DNA of 64,000 nucleotides. Source: Alentia gelatinosa. Its lineage: Eukaryota; Annelida; Polychaeta; Phyllodocida; Polynoidae. Location of the stretch: NCBI GenBank assembly GCA_950022655.1, contig OX465584.1, positions 63,986,841-64,050,840 of the forward strand, read 5' to 3'. Shown in pieces: positions 11,166 through 23,054 of this stretch; position 1 is the stretch's first letter; every line of letters begins with the position of its first letter. The notes below the pieces were generated by a model. It was given only the letters and a program-made list of their open reading frames with translations. It was not told where the DNA came from and searched no databases. The translations under genes and the position numbers were made by a program.

Positions 11166-11789
11166 ATTTATACGATTGTCGATGCAGTTCTATATAACTG
11201 TTACGGGTGCAGTATAAATAATGTTCGGGCGCACTATGCCCGTATAATGAATATTCAGGCGCACTGTGCCTGTGGTGACTGTCTCGGGTCAACAGGTTCA
11301 TAGAGTAAGTACATCAAATGGCGTTTTCTCTTGATATTAATCGTTGCTTTCTGGTTACACCAATCACAGAAGGTGTATATTTCAGTGTTGATTCCACCGG
11401 CGAGAAGTATTTTGGCGGGCTGTGTCTTGCAGCAGTGATATGCAATATGCTCGGATGTTAGTTAATACGCATACTCCTCGGAGCATACGGCCGCTTGTAT
11501 CTGAAACCTGTCAATATTGTGTATACAGCATGTGCGGCCCAGGTAACAAAAGGAAAACAGGCCTGGTGTTTTATCTATTAATGTTAACTCTCTCTCACAG
11601 TCATATTTGACGACCGGAGAGCCCGTAAACATTATCAGATTCGACGCCCAGTCTGTTTTCTTAATGTATGTTAATATAGAAAATAAGCAATAAACGATGG
11701 TTTTGTGGATTGGCGAACGTAAACCACGAGAGGTTGACGCGCAGTAATACACAAGCCCTAGCGAGTGTATTGAAACGTCAACCTTGAGT
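11166..11789. other. Degenerate repeats, no gene
   Basis: Includes a short inverted repeat with CGTAAACCACGAGAGG at 11718-11733, related to sequence near 47470 and 56690. No exon recognised. Confidence 0.35.
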
Positions 11790-11908
11790 TATATTAGAGG
11801 GTATAACGATAGGGACTATTTCTTTGCTCTATAATACAAAGGGACTATTTTTCCATATACCATGGTTTTGAGGCCGTATACCACATGATTTGATTCCGTA
11901 TACCACAG
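11790..11908 (-). repeat. Dispersed repeat family (GGGACTATTT)
   Basis: GGTATAACGATAGGGACT followed by two GGGACTATTT blocks and several GTATACCA words. Related copies are at 35635-35765 and, inverted, at 56446-56580. Confidence 0.6.
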
Positions 11909-11909
11909 T

Positions 11910-12195
11910 AAGGCCCGGCGTCCACCTACTACGATAGAAATTTAGACCTACCGATATGGCTCCAATACAAAAACTAAATATCAGAGACATATCGGGAAGG
12001 TGCAAAATCGTAGACTTATGTCTAGACATGCCAATCCACCACACATTGTAAGGGGTTTTTATCGGTGTCTAATTACAGAAACGTGGTCAACTGCCCCGAT
12101 TTTAGGTGACCTTCCGACGCGATTTTGATTTTGTATTGGGAGGTGCATCGTAGACCATATCGGAGCCATATCGTAGTAGGTGGACGCCAGGCCTT
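11910..12195. mobile_element. MITE-2 copy, 286 bp
   Basis: Ends AAGGCCCGGCGTCCACCT and its complement GGTGGACGCCAGGCCTT. The interior carries GGAGACATATCGGGAAG and GGGCAGTTGACC-type words shared by all copies. Non-coding. Confidence 0.8.
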
Positions 12196-12529
12196 GTTTT
12201 ATATAATGGGTTGTGGTTTACTGAGTCGAGCACCACCTGATGATTATTTGCCTGATGAACTACAGTCGTCTAGTGTAAACGCCAGGTAAGAGCAGGCAAA
12301 ATCCTCACAAACGTCTCGTTCAGTATTTATCGTCAATTGTCATCTTGTTTTGAACCTTTTACAGCATTGTCAGGATTATAAGTATGTCAATAATTTTCAT
12401 CTTCTTTACAGTCCTCATCAGTTCTAATAAGTATTTCTAACTAGAAGCAAATTTTATCAGACTTTTTTTTTCTCACACTCCGGTTTCCCCAGTCCTAGGA
12501 ACAAATTTTATGTTCATCATTGATGAATA

Positions 12530-12835
12530 AACATGCCATTATAATTGAATAACAACTAAAAGGTTTAGGTTACATTCAGTCTATTGAGAGTTTTCTGTCA
12601 TCCACTTGCACCCAGTTAACTTGCCATTTCTCTAACTGCCTGAGTCTAGGATCCAAACATATCAAGCAACAGTGGGTATTTCGGTCTTGAGTGATTGATC
12701 ATGGTCAGCTGGGTATGCCTCTAAGACACTGAGACACTGTTACCCTGCTCCTTATCCAATAGCACAAAGAAGAGCTATAGTGAAGGGATAGATTTTTCTC
12801 AGTATGCTGAAAGTGTATGTGACCACTCAAACCTT
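12530..12835 (+). repeat. Dispersed repeat, inverted copy at 52595-52930
   Basis: Words such as AACTTGCCATTTCT, ATTTCGGTCTT and GACACTGAGACACTG recur in reverse complement at 52595-52930. No coding region was seen in 12196-13053. Confidence 0.6.
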
Positions 12836-13053
12836 TAATAGGCAACACATATAGGTCGCGCGAGCACGCCTGAATAAAATCTTCGCTGGTGCCCATTCAT
12901 TCCTCACACCTTAGCATACCGCCTTCGGGGAACCAGCCGCTCGCCATGTTACAACAACTCCAGAACAGACTGTTTGAGTTTACTACAATGGACTCTGAAA
13001 CCTCATTACAAGATGGCGGTCGTCGATAAACGTGTTAAGTGTGCAATGTTTGT

Positions 13054-13567
13054 TTAAAGGCATATCCTACAATACTGGATTTGGTATACCTGGTGATTTT
13101 TGAATAATGTCAATTATTAGTTCAAACTGATATCTTGAGATTCATTCTAATTCTACATGAGAAATTTTGAAATTTTGTCCAGTTTATCAAATTTTGATAG
13201 GTAAAATAGGCAAATTTACATTTGCTTGGTTTACATAGGAGTCTACTGAAACATGGTTTTCTTCAATTCTTTCAAAACAAGGATGGTGACCTATGCTATT
13301 TAAAACATGTATAAGTAGTACTTTATATGTACTATACTTTGTGAAAATATGAGGAAAATGACATTGATTTTACTATGTGAAAAATACTTTTTAGAATTTC
13401 TACATATATATTCTCATATAAAATTATCATCATGTTGATCTAAAAACTAGCACGGTGACCCCCGATTTTTAAGTTAGATATGTGTTCCACAACACTTGGA
13501 GATCATCATATTAAATCTTCAGTTAATTGACATGGGTTTCAAGCCAAATTGTCCGATATGCCTTTAA
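13054..13567. mobile_element. TTAA-type MITE, 514 bp
   Basis: Starts TTAAAGGCATATCCTACAA and ends TTGTCCGATATGCCTTTAA. A 528-bp relative in the same orientation is at 51243-51770, and a lone end at 43499. The interior is AT-rich and has no gene. Confidence 0.8.
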
Positions 13568-13694
13568 GTGTGCGGGCTTTAAATGTGGTTTTCTGTGAGT
13601 GGAGTCACCACTGGGCAGAGATGGTCAGGCTCCTCCGGTAATTGGCTTATTGGGCCAATCAGTTTGATGATGAAGGCTTTTTAAAATTTTTTTT

Positions 13695-14000
13695 TTCAAT
13701 AACTTTTATTTCGGATATTTTTTGCACAACAACACTGGATTCGGCATACTTAGTATAAACTGAACAAGAGTGTTGTAGGTGTTTATCGCACGGCGGGCAG
13801 GTCGCTTTTCTAAGGGAGGCGTTAGCCGATGGAGGTCTTTTTATATATGTATATATATTATTTTTCAATAACTTTTATTTCGGGTATTTGTTGCACAACA
13901 ATACTGGATTTTGTATACTTAGTAGATACTGAACAAGAGTTAGTATTGTGTTTATCACACGACAGGCAGGTCGCGTATTACTGTCTGAGGCATTAGCCTT
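13695..14000. repeat. Two SINE-tail-like units in tandem
   Basis: CAATAACTTTTATTTCGG begins two units (about 13695 and 13864), each running through GCACAACAA and GTTTATCRCACGRCRGGCAGG to a GGCGTTAGCC or GCATTAGCC end. The second half matches the 3' part of the tRNA-derived SINEs at 27748-28455. Confidence 0.5.
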
Positions 14001-14360
14001 TAGAATAGAAAATAGCCATTTTAGTTCTGTGCAATAAATACCACTTTACTGCATGCCCGCCAGAATACAGTGACTCAATGTTAAGCCTATGCCGTTCTTC
14101 CATCCGGGCCCTTTTATCAAGTAGTACACAGTCATGGCAAAGACACTATTCTTCGAAGTACTGTACACCGATAGAATGTATAAAGAACTTTTAATACCAT
14201 TGCATACACTGGTAGAGACAAGTATTCGTACACATAAATGCTTTTGGTGATAGTTAGATGGGATGTATGAAATTTAGTTCGAATAACTAGTTGCATATAT
14301 AAGATTTAATGACATGTGCTGCCCATGCTGTGAACTCCGAAGGTTGACGTGTAGTTGACT

Positions 14361-14831
14361 ATGGGATTCATGTACCTCATAGGGTGTTTGTCTGACACCA
14401 ATCCTGCTGGGATACAAGTACCTCACATGGTGTTTGTCTGAGACAAATCCTGCTGAGATTCACGTACCTCACAGGGTGTTTGTCTGAGACAAATCCTGCC
14501 GAGATTCACATACCTCACATGGTGTTTGTCTGAAACAAATCCTGCTGGGATTCACATACCTCACATGGTGTATGTCTGAGACAAATCCTGCTGAGATTCA
14601 TGCACCTCACATGGTGTTTGTCTGAGACAAATCCTGCTGAGATTCACATATCTCACAAGGTGTTTGTCTGAGAGAAATCCTGCTGGGATTCACGTACCTC
14701 ACATGGTGTTTGTCTGAGACAAATCCTGCTGAGATTCACGTACCTCACAAGGTGTTTGTCTGAGAGAAATTCTGCTGAGATTTATGTACCTCACAGGGTC
14801 TTTGTCTGAGACAAATCCTGCTGAGATTCTG
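14361..14831 (+). repeat. 46-bp minisatellite, 10 units
   Basis: Ten units of about 46 bp with GTTTGTCTGAGACAAATCC and GATTCACGTACCTCAC. Each unit contains the short palindrome TTTGTCTGAGACAAA. Confidence 0.85.
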
Positions 14832-14993
14832 TACTTACACAAAATCTCTTCGTCTAAATTGTTGGGTTCTATTTTCCTGGGACATGCCTTTCTCCTGTAA
14901 TTGTTAGCGACATTTACACCTTAAAAGGAACAGAATCTCATGAGACTTTGAACCCTGTGAGGTACATGAATCCCATCCAGTGAATTTCACTTT
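14361..14993. mobile_element. Element with internal minisatellite
   Basis: GGGATTCATGTACCTCA near 14363 is mirrored by GGTACATGAATCCCA near 14960, so the whole unit is flanked by inverted repeats. The ends resemble the element at 4366-4911. Between them lies the 46-bp array. Confidence 0.55.
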
Positions 14994-15196
14994 AGGGGGA
15001 ATTCACACTGTGTGATTAATGTACCTCACAGCTTATTTGCCTGAGATAAGCCTTCTAAGATTCTGTACTGCAGCACAATCTCCTTGTTTGAATGATGAGT
15101 TCTCATTTCCCTGAGACTGAAAATAAATATATGGGCAGTTGTCACCGACAAATTCTTTTCCCGAAGTATATAATCTCAAGATATGTTGATTTTATT

Positions 15197-15505
15197 AAGC
15201 CCAATGCCCATCTACCGATTCCGGAACATTCATGTACCTTTGTCGGCGACAAACGGACAGTAATTTGTCTCACCCTAGGCATCCTAACGGAGTCGGCCGT
15301 AGTCGGTAGATGTAGGACAGCTAGGCAAGGATAAGCCACCGATTAGTAGACCGATTTTCTTAGGACTGATATCCACCACCCCATCTCCTCAATGTCCGCC
15401 GGTCGAGCGAAGAGTGACGTAATTTGCCTGCAACAAGTCGACCGACTCCTATACGATTTGGGAACTAATCCTTCAGCCCTGAATCGGTAGATGGGCATCA
15501 GGCTT
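15197..15505. mobile_element. MITE-1 copy, 309 bp
   Basis: Begins AAGCCCAATGCCCATCT and ends AGATGGGCATCAGGCTT, with the conserved GTCGGCGACAAACGGA interior. Non-coding. Confidence 0.8.
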
Positions 15506-15782
15506 TACTGTTTACAATTGGGGATTTTAATGAGACGAATGCACCCAATAGCGAGTGGCCGACTAAGCACCCGACCCATCCAATAGGAAGCCTATCTACC
15601 CTACCCTAAGGGACTGAGAATATTGTGAATTCAATCGGCTATTTTTTCTTGAGACTGGGAAAAACAAAATATTCCACCTTCCTATGAGATATTTGGACCA
15701 CAAGAGAATTTTCTGAGACTGGGGAAAAGGTGTTAGTTACACACCATTAGTTACCTTATTCCTTTCATGTGAATCGCACTTT

Positions 15783-16327
15783 AAGGTCTGTTTCCATTGC
15801 CTGATTAGGCCCGGCGTCCACCTACTACGATAGAATCGCAGACCTCCCGATATGGCACCGATACAAAAAGCAAATATCGGAGACATATCGGGAAGGCACA
15901 AAATCGTAGACAAATGTCTAGACATGCCAATCCACCATGCATCTTAATGGGTTTTTTTCGGTGCCTAATCGTAGAAACAAGGTCAACTGCCCCGATATCA
16001 GGTAACCTTCTGACACGATTTTGATTTGTTATCGGGAGGTGCATCGTAGACCATATCGGTGCCATATCGTAGTAGGTGGACGCCGGGCCTTATTCACCAC
16101 TGGTCTGTAGTAGGAAATTACCGACCAACTATAAGCCATTTTCCACTGGCCGACGAAAATGGTACCGATTTATGGAGTTCTCCTTAAAATTTCGTAATTT
16201 TCTGATCAGTATCTCACACGTGAGACCGATTTCCCCGACTAATCTTCAGGCTTGTCAGGTCCTATACACATTGAACGATCGGTGCACATGGCACACATAA
16301 TCGGTCATCAGGTGGAAACAGAGCGTG
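15783..16327. mobile_element. Element interrupted by MITE-2
   Basis: AAGGTCTGTTTCCATTGCCTG at the left is mirrored by ATCAGGTGGAAACAGA near 16306. The MITE-2 copy at 15807-16091 sits close to its left end. Confidence 0.45.
15807..16091. mobile_element. MITE-2 copy, 285 bp
   Basis: Begins AGGCCCGGCGTCCACCT and ends GGTGGACGCCGGGCCT. The interior matches the copies at 11910 and 35070. Confidence 0.8.
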
Positions 16328-16426
16328 TACTTTGAGGTCCAATAATTATTAGCACAGACAAATTCTCAAGGAGGTCCACCGACCGATTTTTGTATTGGCT
16401 GAATATTATGAAGAGACGTCACGAGT

Positions 16427-16689
16427 TTGAGTGTGAGTTTATTTATGCCACGCATTTTGTTGGCTCCATAATTTCACGAGTTGAAGACGAGTGACATTAC
16501 GGAGCCAACATAATGAGTGGCATAAATAAGCTCACACTCAAACGAGCGGCGTCTAGATTTTACCCTACCCTATTTCCATATTTTTTTCAGTATCAGAAAG
16601 TAGTGGCATAAACAACACTTTATGTCACAACCGTGACATAAACAAATCCCATGTTAAGCCTATGGCGTTTTTTATTAGGGGTAGGATAA
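16427..16689 (+). mobile_element. Two-module element: hairpin plus core
   Basis: Hairpin 16427-16553 has long arms containing TTTATGCCACGCATTTTGTT at the left and the near-complement at the right. The core 16559-16689 contains CATGTTAAGCCTATGG and ends GGGGTAGGATAA. The same subtype is at 32672-32930. Confidence 0.75.
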
Positions 16690-16703
16690 TAATAAGGAAT
16701 TAC

Positions 16704-17253
16704 ATCGAGATCCATAGCCATAGACTATATGCCAAACGTTTTGTTTGCGGGGTGATCTCACGAGGCAAAGTCGAGTGAGATTACGTAGCAAACCAAAATG
16801 AGTGGCATATTATCAGTGGCTGTGGATCGAGTGCGGTTCAGATTTTATCTCACCCCTATCACTAGCTATTTGACATCATCCCCCATGGAGTATATTTAAA
16901 CAGTCCATGGGCGTTGAGTACGAGTTTCCAACGTTAATTCTATGGGAAAACATGGGATGACATGTGTTTAAAATTGACCTATTTTTCTGACTGTGAAGAA
17001 AAATCTTGTGCCCCGGTGACAAAACCGAAAACACATAACAGACCTGGTAGCATTTTTCTCTACGTCAGATTGTTAAATGTTATTTTCCTAACTCCTTGTT
17101 GTTTGGTTGAACAAGGTCTTGGGCTCAAAAGTATTGCATGTAAATTTCCAGCCTGGAGCACTGTGGAAATAGGCACTCTTTTAAGCCTACAGTACCTCCA
17201 GAATAAATATTAATTATAAAAGAAAAGAAAAAAAAGTAGTAGGGGTGAGATAA
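16704..17253 (+). mobile_element. Two-module element (TATCTCACCCC type) with a poly-A insert
   Basis: Hairpin 16704-16842 carries GCATATAG-type arms and a CACGAGGCAAAGTCGAGTG loop. The core starts TTATCTCACCCC at 16845 and ends GGGGTGAGATAA at 17253. It is longer than other cores: 16970-17238 contains an insert ending in AATAAA and an A-rich tail, as expected of a small retroposed sequence. Confidence 0.6.
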
Positions 17254-17408
17254 ATAGCAATAGTCTTTTCGTCTTCAAGAGGAAGCGCCCCATAACAAAC
17301 ATCACAACTAGACCATTGAAGCCTGTTTACATGTTTAATTTCAAATGGTTATTACTTTGAATACGAAACTAATCTATTTTCATATTAGGGTTCAGCAGTG
17401 TTGACCCA

Positions 17409-17580
17409 GTTCACCAGGTGGCGTGTTGGTACAGGTGGGCGATAATGAGGGATCTAACATCCGGGACATCTCTCGTCCAGACAGCGAGACGCCGGGCGGC
17501 ACACTTCCGGTTTGCTCTGAGCACTCAACACGCATGCGCATGTTGGAGACGCTGGTGTAGGCAAGGCACTTCCGGTGAAC
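17409..17580 (-). promoter_or_regulatory. Ets/NRF1 promoter-like segment with a weak minus-strand exon
   Basis: CACTTCCGGT occurs at 17502-17511 and 17568-17577, flanking CGCATGCGCA (17531-17540), an NRF1-like site. On the minus strand an ATG at 17469 reads 18 codons to a possible donor, CCTG then GTGAAC, ending at 17415. The motifs are observed; the exon is a guess. Confidence 0.3.
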
Positions 17581-17589
17581 GATAATTGG

Positions 17590-18467
17590 TGCTTTTTATG
17601 CGACTTGATTACAACGGGCGGAGTATAGAATTACTAAGAGTGCTATGCATCGTATCATTATAAAACTTATTCACTAAATTATTAATATCTGTAAACTATT
17701 GACAAATCAATCGATTACACCTACCCATTTATAGTATCTTGGAAGTTACATAAAAGGTATCCTTATGTGTTAAATATCGGTATATGTAAATTGAGTATAC
17801 ATATGCTAGCAACATATGCTCCAAGAAAACTTTTTTAAAAATGGTGAAAAGTCGGTTGTCTACTTATGAATGGCGAACCTAGTTTGTGTAATGTATCTCT
17901 TATTAAAATGATTCTGTATCATTTGTCAATGATCATCAAATATACCATTATCATTATCATTATCCTCCTCCTCTAGTTTTAAGGAGACAACAAATGTAAA
18001 CATTGTAATGGAGAGTTTATGTATTGTTACCCTGCACTTCCAGTGGAAGATCTGTCCATTCGTGACAGAACTGGTCGAAATTATAAAAAATAAAAAATGA
18101 AAATAAAAAGCAACAAATGATGTCATTGTTTCGGGTTGATACCTGAATGGGTGGGAGTTGTATTACATAGCGTATGTAATGAATGATCTATGTAAGAGCA
18201 GTTCTTTCTTCAGTATATTTTGATGTGTGTAAGGGTGTTATCTCCGTAATAGGATAGCTTGAAAAATGTATTTCTTATCACACAAGCTAGATATGACTAG
18301 CTGCGAATAGTCTTATTGAGTTAATACTCTATTATGATGTAACTAGTATTAGTTATCTAATACTTGGATCTCAATGTAAACTGTTGTGCAATGGGTTCTA
18401 CGCAAACCAGTCCATACTGACTCATCAAACCCAGTATAAATAAAAGAACATAAAAAAAGTATAGGTA
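17590..18467. other. No gene recognised
   Basis: AT-rich sequence with a short ATTATC repeat near 17947. No exon or clear repeat ends. Confidence 0.4.
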
Positions 18468-18757
18468 TTATCTCACCCTGTATTTTTCTCCATAGGCTTA
18501 TCGTTAGGAGCTCATTTTCCATGGCCGTGAGGGTAGTGCACCCAATACTCAATAGCTCATTTGGTGAGTTATTTCATTAACAAATGGTGTTATACGGGGT
18601 AAGATAAAATCAGAAAGCCACTCGATGAAAAGAACTTGGTCTGTACTGCACCTCCTTTGATCGCTACGTAATTCACTCAGCTTACATTCGTGGATTACTC
18701 CGCAGTAAAACTCGATGGAGTACAGACAAAGTTCTTCTCATCTCGTGAGTTTCTTTC
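18468..18757 (-). mobile_element. Two-module element (TATCTCACC type)
   Basis: Core 18468-18608 contains CCATAGGCTTATCGTTAG and ends GGGGTAAGATAA. Hairpin 18610-18757 pairs AAGAACTTGGTCTGTACT with the near-complement AGTACAGACAAAGTTCTT. 18758-19205 holds no recognised gene. Confidence 0.7.
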
Positions 18758-19205
18758 TTATTATATAATCCTGAAAATATTGCTTCATTTTCTATATTTT
18801 GCATTAAATCTAGTCTTGTGTACTATAAATGATCGATAAAGAGAGTATCGCTAATTATTTAAAAAGGAAAACAAAAATCTAGTCGTCAATGTTATGTGTG
18901 AGAAAATGCCTCTTTTTCCTAAATCCAATGTTTTAAGAGGCTAAGATTCTACAGAAGATAAAACAAGTAACCCTTCTGTGGGCCACACTATTATAGTGGT
19001 AAATATTTGGGCTGCAGTTTGTATACTACATAAATTAACATCGTATACTCTTGTAGTAAAAATAATAAAATAATATTTTTAGTACTACTATAAAACGGGG
19101 TCAAATTACAACAATAAACACACGAGAACATGGTGAATTTCAACGTAAAGACGAGGGGAAAGGACGAGCGGCGGGGAGCGAAGAGTTGTGCATTAGTTTA
19201 CAGAT

Positions 19206-19308
19206 CATTACCGGTCGCCACCCAGATGAGCCGGCGGCCATCTTGGATCGTTAAGCGGGTAAACGGTTCCCGCCATTCACAGGCTAATCACTCTGGTTGC
19301 TATGGAAA
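19206..19308 (-). promoter_or_regulatory. RFX/E2F-like promoter with a possible minus-strand first exon
   Basis: On the minus strand an RFX X-box-like site, TTTCCATAGCAACC (19308-19295), and an E2F-like GGCGGGAACC (19274-19265) precede an ATG at 19241 set in CAAGATGGCCGCC. The frame gives ten codons (MAAGSSGWRP) before a possible donor GTAATG at 19211-19206. X-boxes are typical of cilia genes, but the downstream exons were not identified. Confidence 0.3.
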
Positions 19309-19559
19309 AGCTTCGAGGCATGTCTTTTTAGTAGCAGACGACTTTTATGTTTAGAAGCCTCGATCTGGGGTTTTAGAGATGATGTTGTCAATATGGCTGT
19401 TATTGATGTATGGCATGTATTTCGTTTATGTTTAAATGAAGATCAAATAGTTGACCATCAAATGTATATCCCGGAATGTTTTGTTCACCAATTACACCTA
19501 GTGCTTGTCACTTAGAATAGTTAAAAACTACAACTTTATCACACATTTGGTATTTTTTT

Positions 19560-20280
19560 GTTGTATACTCCTCGAGGTCGACTCTACGTAATATCCTCAT
19601 ATGCGCTTGGATATTATTACGCGTCAGACCTCCCGTTTTGAGGGTTTTACAACCAAATATACAGGCATATGTGAACAGTATTAGTTACACTGGAGGCATA
19701 TTTTGGAATACCCTACTAGTATCAGTAAGAGAAATACCATTGCACGAAAACCACTATTTTACATATTTATACGCCCTAGTATATAGGTATCATTTTGCTT
19801 ATACAAGTTGACATTTTTTCCGTCTTGTATACGCCTTATCTATTGGTGTATATATGTGTCCATGTAACGGTCATATGTACGCCTCATTCTGTTTTACTTA
19901 CGCCACTATCCAATAATTCTGGCAGGTCAGTGTTGGTGGAACCTCTGCCAACACCCCAAGTGCGGCGGCGGGGGCGGGGGTTGGTTGCGAATCTTCTTTT
20001 TTTTCAGTATACATATACGCCAAACGTATATAACATGTATACGAGCGGCGTATACATGTTGCACCGAGGGTATTTCCTCTAATATACGCCTGGTGTGACA
20101 TACAGCCAAGACGCATCCGTATTTGAAAGGAAACAGTCTTGTATATGCCTCATACGTTGGTGTGAAATATAGGCGTATATATTTGAAAACAAGTCAATAT
20201 TCATTCGATACAGGCACTTCCGTGATGGTGTATATTGGAATAAAATGGTGGTTTCACGCATTGTACCAACATTAATCATA
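19560..20280. repeat. Dispersed repeat rich in GTATACGCC
   Basis: Repeated TATACGCC, CATATACGC and CTTGTATA words. The part around 20100-20240 matches 47220-47420. A GC-rich tract (GCGGCGGGGGCGGGGG) lies near 19965. No gene. Confidence 0.45.
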
Positions 20281-20361
20281 TCCTGAGTTCAGAAATATCT
20301 CGTCATGATAGACTGTCTACTCTATATAACATATATTAGAACAGCCGTAGTGTTGTACTAT

Positions 20362-20639
20362 ATCATGAAACATCACGAAACTTCATATAATTGTTTATAT
20401 GGCATGAGCTTTCTTCGCGGCATGATATCATGAAGCGGAGCTGAGTGATATTTGTAGCGGAAGACAACAAATGGCATATATAAACAATTATATGAAATTT
20501 TGTGATGTTTAGATTTTATCCTACCCTGTTACATGTTTTAACCAGTGTCACCAGTGGCATTCAAATATTTTATGACATAACCGTGGCATACAGTCACATT
20601 ATGTTAAGTCTATGGAGATTTATATGAGGGGTAGGATAA
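20362..20639 (+). mobile_element. Two-module element: hairpin plus core
   Basis: Hairpin arms at 20362-20419 and 20453-20512 share CATATAATTGTTTATATGG-type sequence. The core 20516-20639 has TTATCCTACCC and GGGGTAGGATAA ends and ATGTTAAGTCTATGG inside. A close relative is at 50490-50739. Confidence 0.75.
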
Positions 20640-21320
20640 ATATCTCTATTGGAGGACATCCTACGAAAACCAGCAAAGGTATATCCATAGCTGAGAAGAT
20701 GCCCATTAGCCTTTATTGGCTGACATGTATTTCTTATCAAATTGTATAAAGATGTAACGAAATTTTGCCAATAAAAGATATTTACCCAAAAAAAACAAAA
20801 AAAAATCCTCGATACTGTGTATGTATCATTCAGAAATGTAGCTGTACTAAAAAAACTGTAATTTCCCAGCTGAATTCCTGCCTTAAAGGATATATTAAGA
20901 AGTCTGTCCAAATGAAAACGATACTGCAGTAGAGTTAACGACATAAAGACACATTTTTATTTTCAGAAAACATCGAATACACAAGAATTGGCTGAGACTC
21001 AACAGATGTGAGGAAGATTCCATAATCGCTCGGAATTCTACGATGATGTCCTATCGAGAAGAACTGCGCAGAATCCAACCAGGGCGAGGCTATGACCATG
21101 ACCTGCGCACTCAGTGTGCGCAATCGACAAAGTGTGTATATGTAATGATGCACCAGGACTGACAACGGTGCAAAACGAAATAGTCGAAAAACACTCCGAC
21201 TAATGAAAACAAATACTAAAAGTCATAAAAAAGACACATTCTGTAAGCTCTATGTAGATATATCCCAGTATCCGACGTTTCGCTGTTTTCCAAGCTCCTC
21301 GAAGACAAATATTGTAATCT
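20640..21320. other. No gene recognised
   Basis: Short open frames lack splice-site support. A ten-base GCGCACTCAG segment and similar words occur, but no repeat ends were found. Confidence 0.35.
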
Positions 21321-21909
21321 TTATCTCACCCCTGGTGTTTCTGTCCCAGAGACATAGCATTGGGAACTCATACTCAATGGCAATGGAGTATTGTAAAAGA
21401 ATACTCAATGGGCGATGATGTCGCAAACATTGACCGATCAGTCAGTGATAGAGGAGAGATAAAATCTGAACAGCACTCGATACATAGCCACTGATAATAT
21501 GGCATTGATCTAGGATTGCTATGTTATCTCATTTGGCTTTGCCTTGTGAGATTACTCCGCACGAAAACCTGTATGGCATATTTTCAGTTGCTGTGGATCT
21601 TGATGCAGTTCTCTTTTATCATCTCACCCCTATTTTTGTCCCATAGGCTTAACATTGGAAACTCGTTCTCCATGCCCCTACGAGTATTGCAGTCCGTTCT
21701 CCTTGTTCTATATCCTGTGTGACGTCCATTCTGTTAGTGCGTACAGGGGTGAGATAAATACAGAAAGCAACTTATTTGGGTCAAAGTTGTTGTTCTCCAA
21801 CTCAATTCAACGCTACGTGATATTCACTCGCCTGTCGCCTTGTTCATACCACTCTGCATCAAACTCGTAGAGAACAACGACTTTGACCAAAACTTGCTGG
21901 TTTCTTCTT
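21321..21909 (-). mobile_element. Tandem core-hairpin-core-hairpin
   Basis: Core 21321-21462 and core 21616-21757 (TTATCTCACCCC / GGGGTGAGATAA; CATAGGCTTAACATTGG in the second) are each followed by a hairpin, 21463-21615 and 21758-21909. The second hairpin pairs TCAAAGTTGTTGTTCTCC with GAGAACAACGACTTTGA. Its arm sequence is shared with 26677-26820 and 53356-53512. Confidence 0.75.
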
Positions 21910-22512
21910 TCGTATTGCTTCTGACGGACACCGTCTGCAGGGAAAGTGTAGGGCTGGGGTGGCTTTATGCAGGGCTCCATCAGCTTTAAGGATTGAGTAT
22001 TATTTACAGTCAGCTGCTAACTCGCGATGCTGGCTCCCTTCGCCGAAATCTCCGTGATTCCATGTGTCGACTCTAAGAAGTTACCTTCATTCACTCACAC
22101 CAATCTTATACATGGACTCATACACATGTGGCTCACCACGAAAACGCACTAGGCAATGGTCAAATGATAATGTATATTATATATATATATGTACACACAT
22201 ATAATATCTATCCCAAAAATCCTTCAGACATGGTTACTTGAAATCCCTAGCATTATTAAAATCCCTATAAAAAAGAAACTACAATTTATGAAAATAACAC
22301 ACATGACAATCTTCTTATTAATATTCAGTGGAACAGCACTGGTTGCTCCGATATGATATATATTTGCCAAAAGTCAGCCGTCTCTAGCTAAAACAAATGG
22401 CATACATGTTCATGTACCACTGGTTTATATATATGATGATATGACATCCCTTCCCGTGTTCTCATCTACCACACTCCACCACAGTCCCAGTATTACGTTT
22501 CACAACGGGAGT

Positions 22513-22559
22513 GTCACGTGGTTACCGGGTCATGTGACCAGTGGGGTCGTGTGACCAAA
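22513..22559 (+). promoter_or_regulatory. E-box cluster upstream of a start codon
   Basis: Three near-palindromic E-box sites in 47 bp: GTCACGTGG (22513-22521), GGTCATGTGACC (22528-22539) and GGTCGTGTGACC (22545-22556). They end four bases before the ATG at 22560. They resemble USF/TFE-type sites; function is inferred. Confidence 0.5.
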
Positions 22560-22647
22560 ATGGCGGCCATCTTGTCTCTGCGCCTGGGCGATAAAGGGGG
22601 TATCGGCATGCGCCGCTGGTTCCCGCTGGACCGATTGGTGGCTGGTC
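22560..22647 (+). CDS. Possible first coding exon, gene unknown
   Basis: The ATG lies in AAAATGGCGGCCATCTTG, which contains overlapping YY1-type motifs, as in many housekeeping genes whose start codon sits in the YY1 site. The frame is open for 29 codons plus one base, then meets a strong donor, GTGAGT, at 22648-22653. The peptide starts MAAILSLRLGDKGG and is rich in Arg and hydrophobic residues, which would suit a mitochondrial presequence, though it also has acidic residues. An E-box cluster lies directly upstream. No second exon could be recognised, so neither the product nor the reality of the gene is proven. Confidence 0.45.
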
Positions 22648-23054
22648 GTGAGTAAAGGGGGAATGTGGGCGGGTGGGTTTTTTAATTCTTTTTTTTTGTT
22701 AGGAAGTGTTTTGGGGATTTGGAGGGGGATTCAGGTTTGGCAAGGAGTTCCCAGGGATGGGGAGACTTTTTAATTCTGATAAATAAATGGAAAAAAAAAT
22801 AAGAGAGGCACAGTTTTGCCCAGGAAAATGCTTACTAGGTGAGTTATATTGGTTAATCATTGTTTGCTTTTTGATGCACAGTTTAGGGTAACTGTAATAT
22901 ACAGAACCTGGCATACTGTGTTCGTACGTCTATAATTCGCGGGACAATCATTAATCAGATATGTCCCGATGCTGAAGGCAGAGGACAATATTTGGTCAAT
23001 AATTTTACCAAGTATTTATGTTACTTGAATACGGTCAGCCTGTTTTCGTACTAT

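Noticed and set aside
14361..14831. CRISPR-like direct repeats
   Set aside because: There are no unique spacers between the repeats; units are contiguous, and the genome is eukaryotic. The same holds for 55240-55800.
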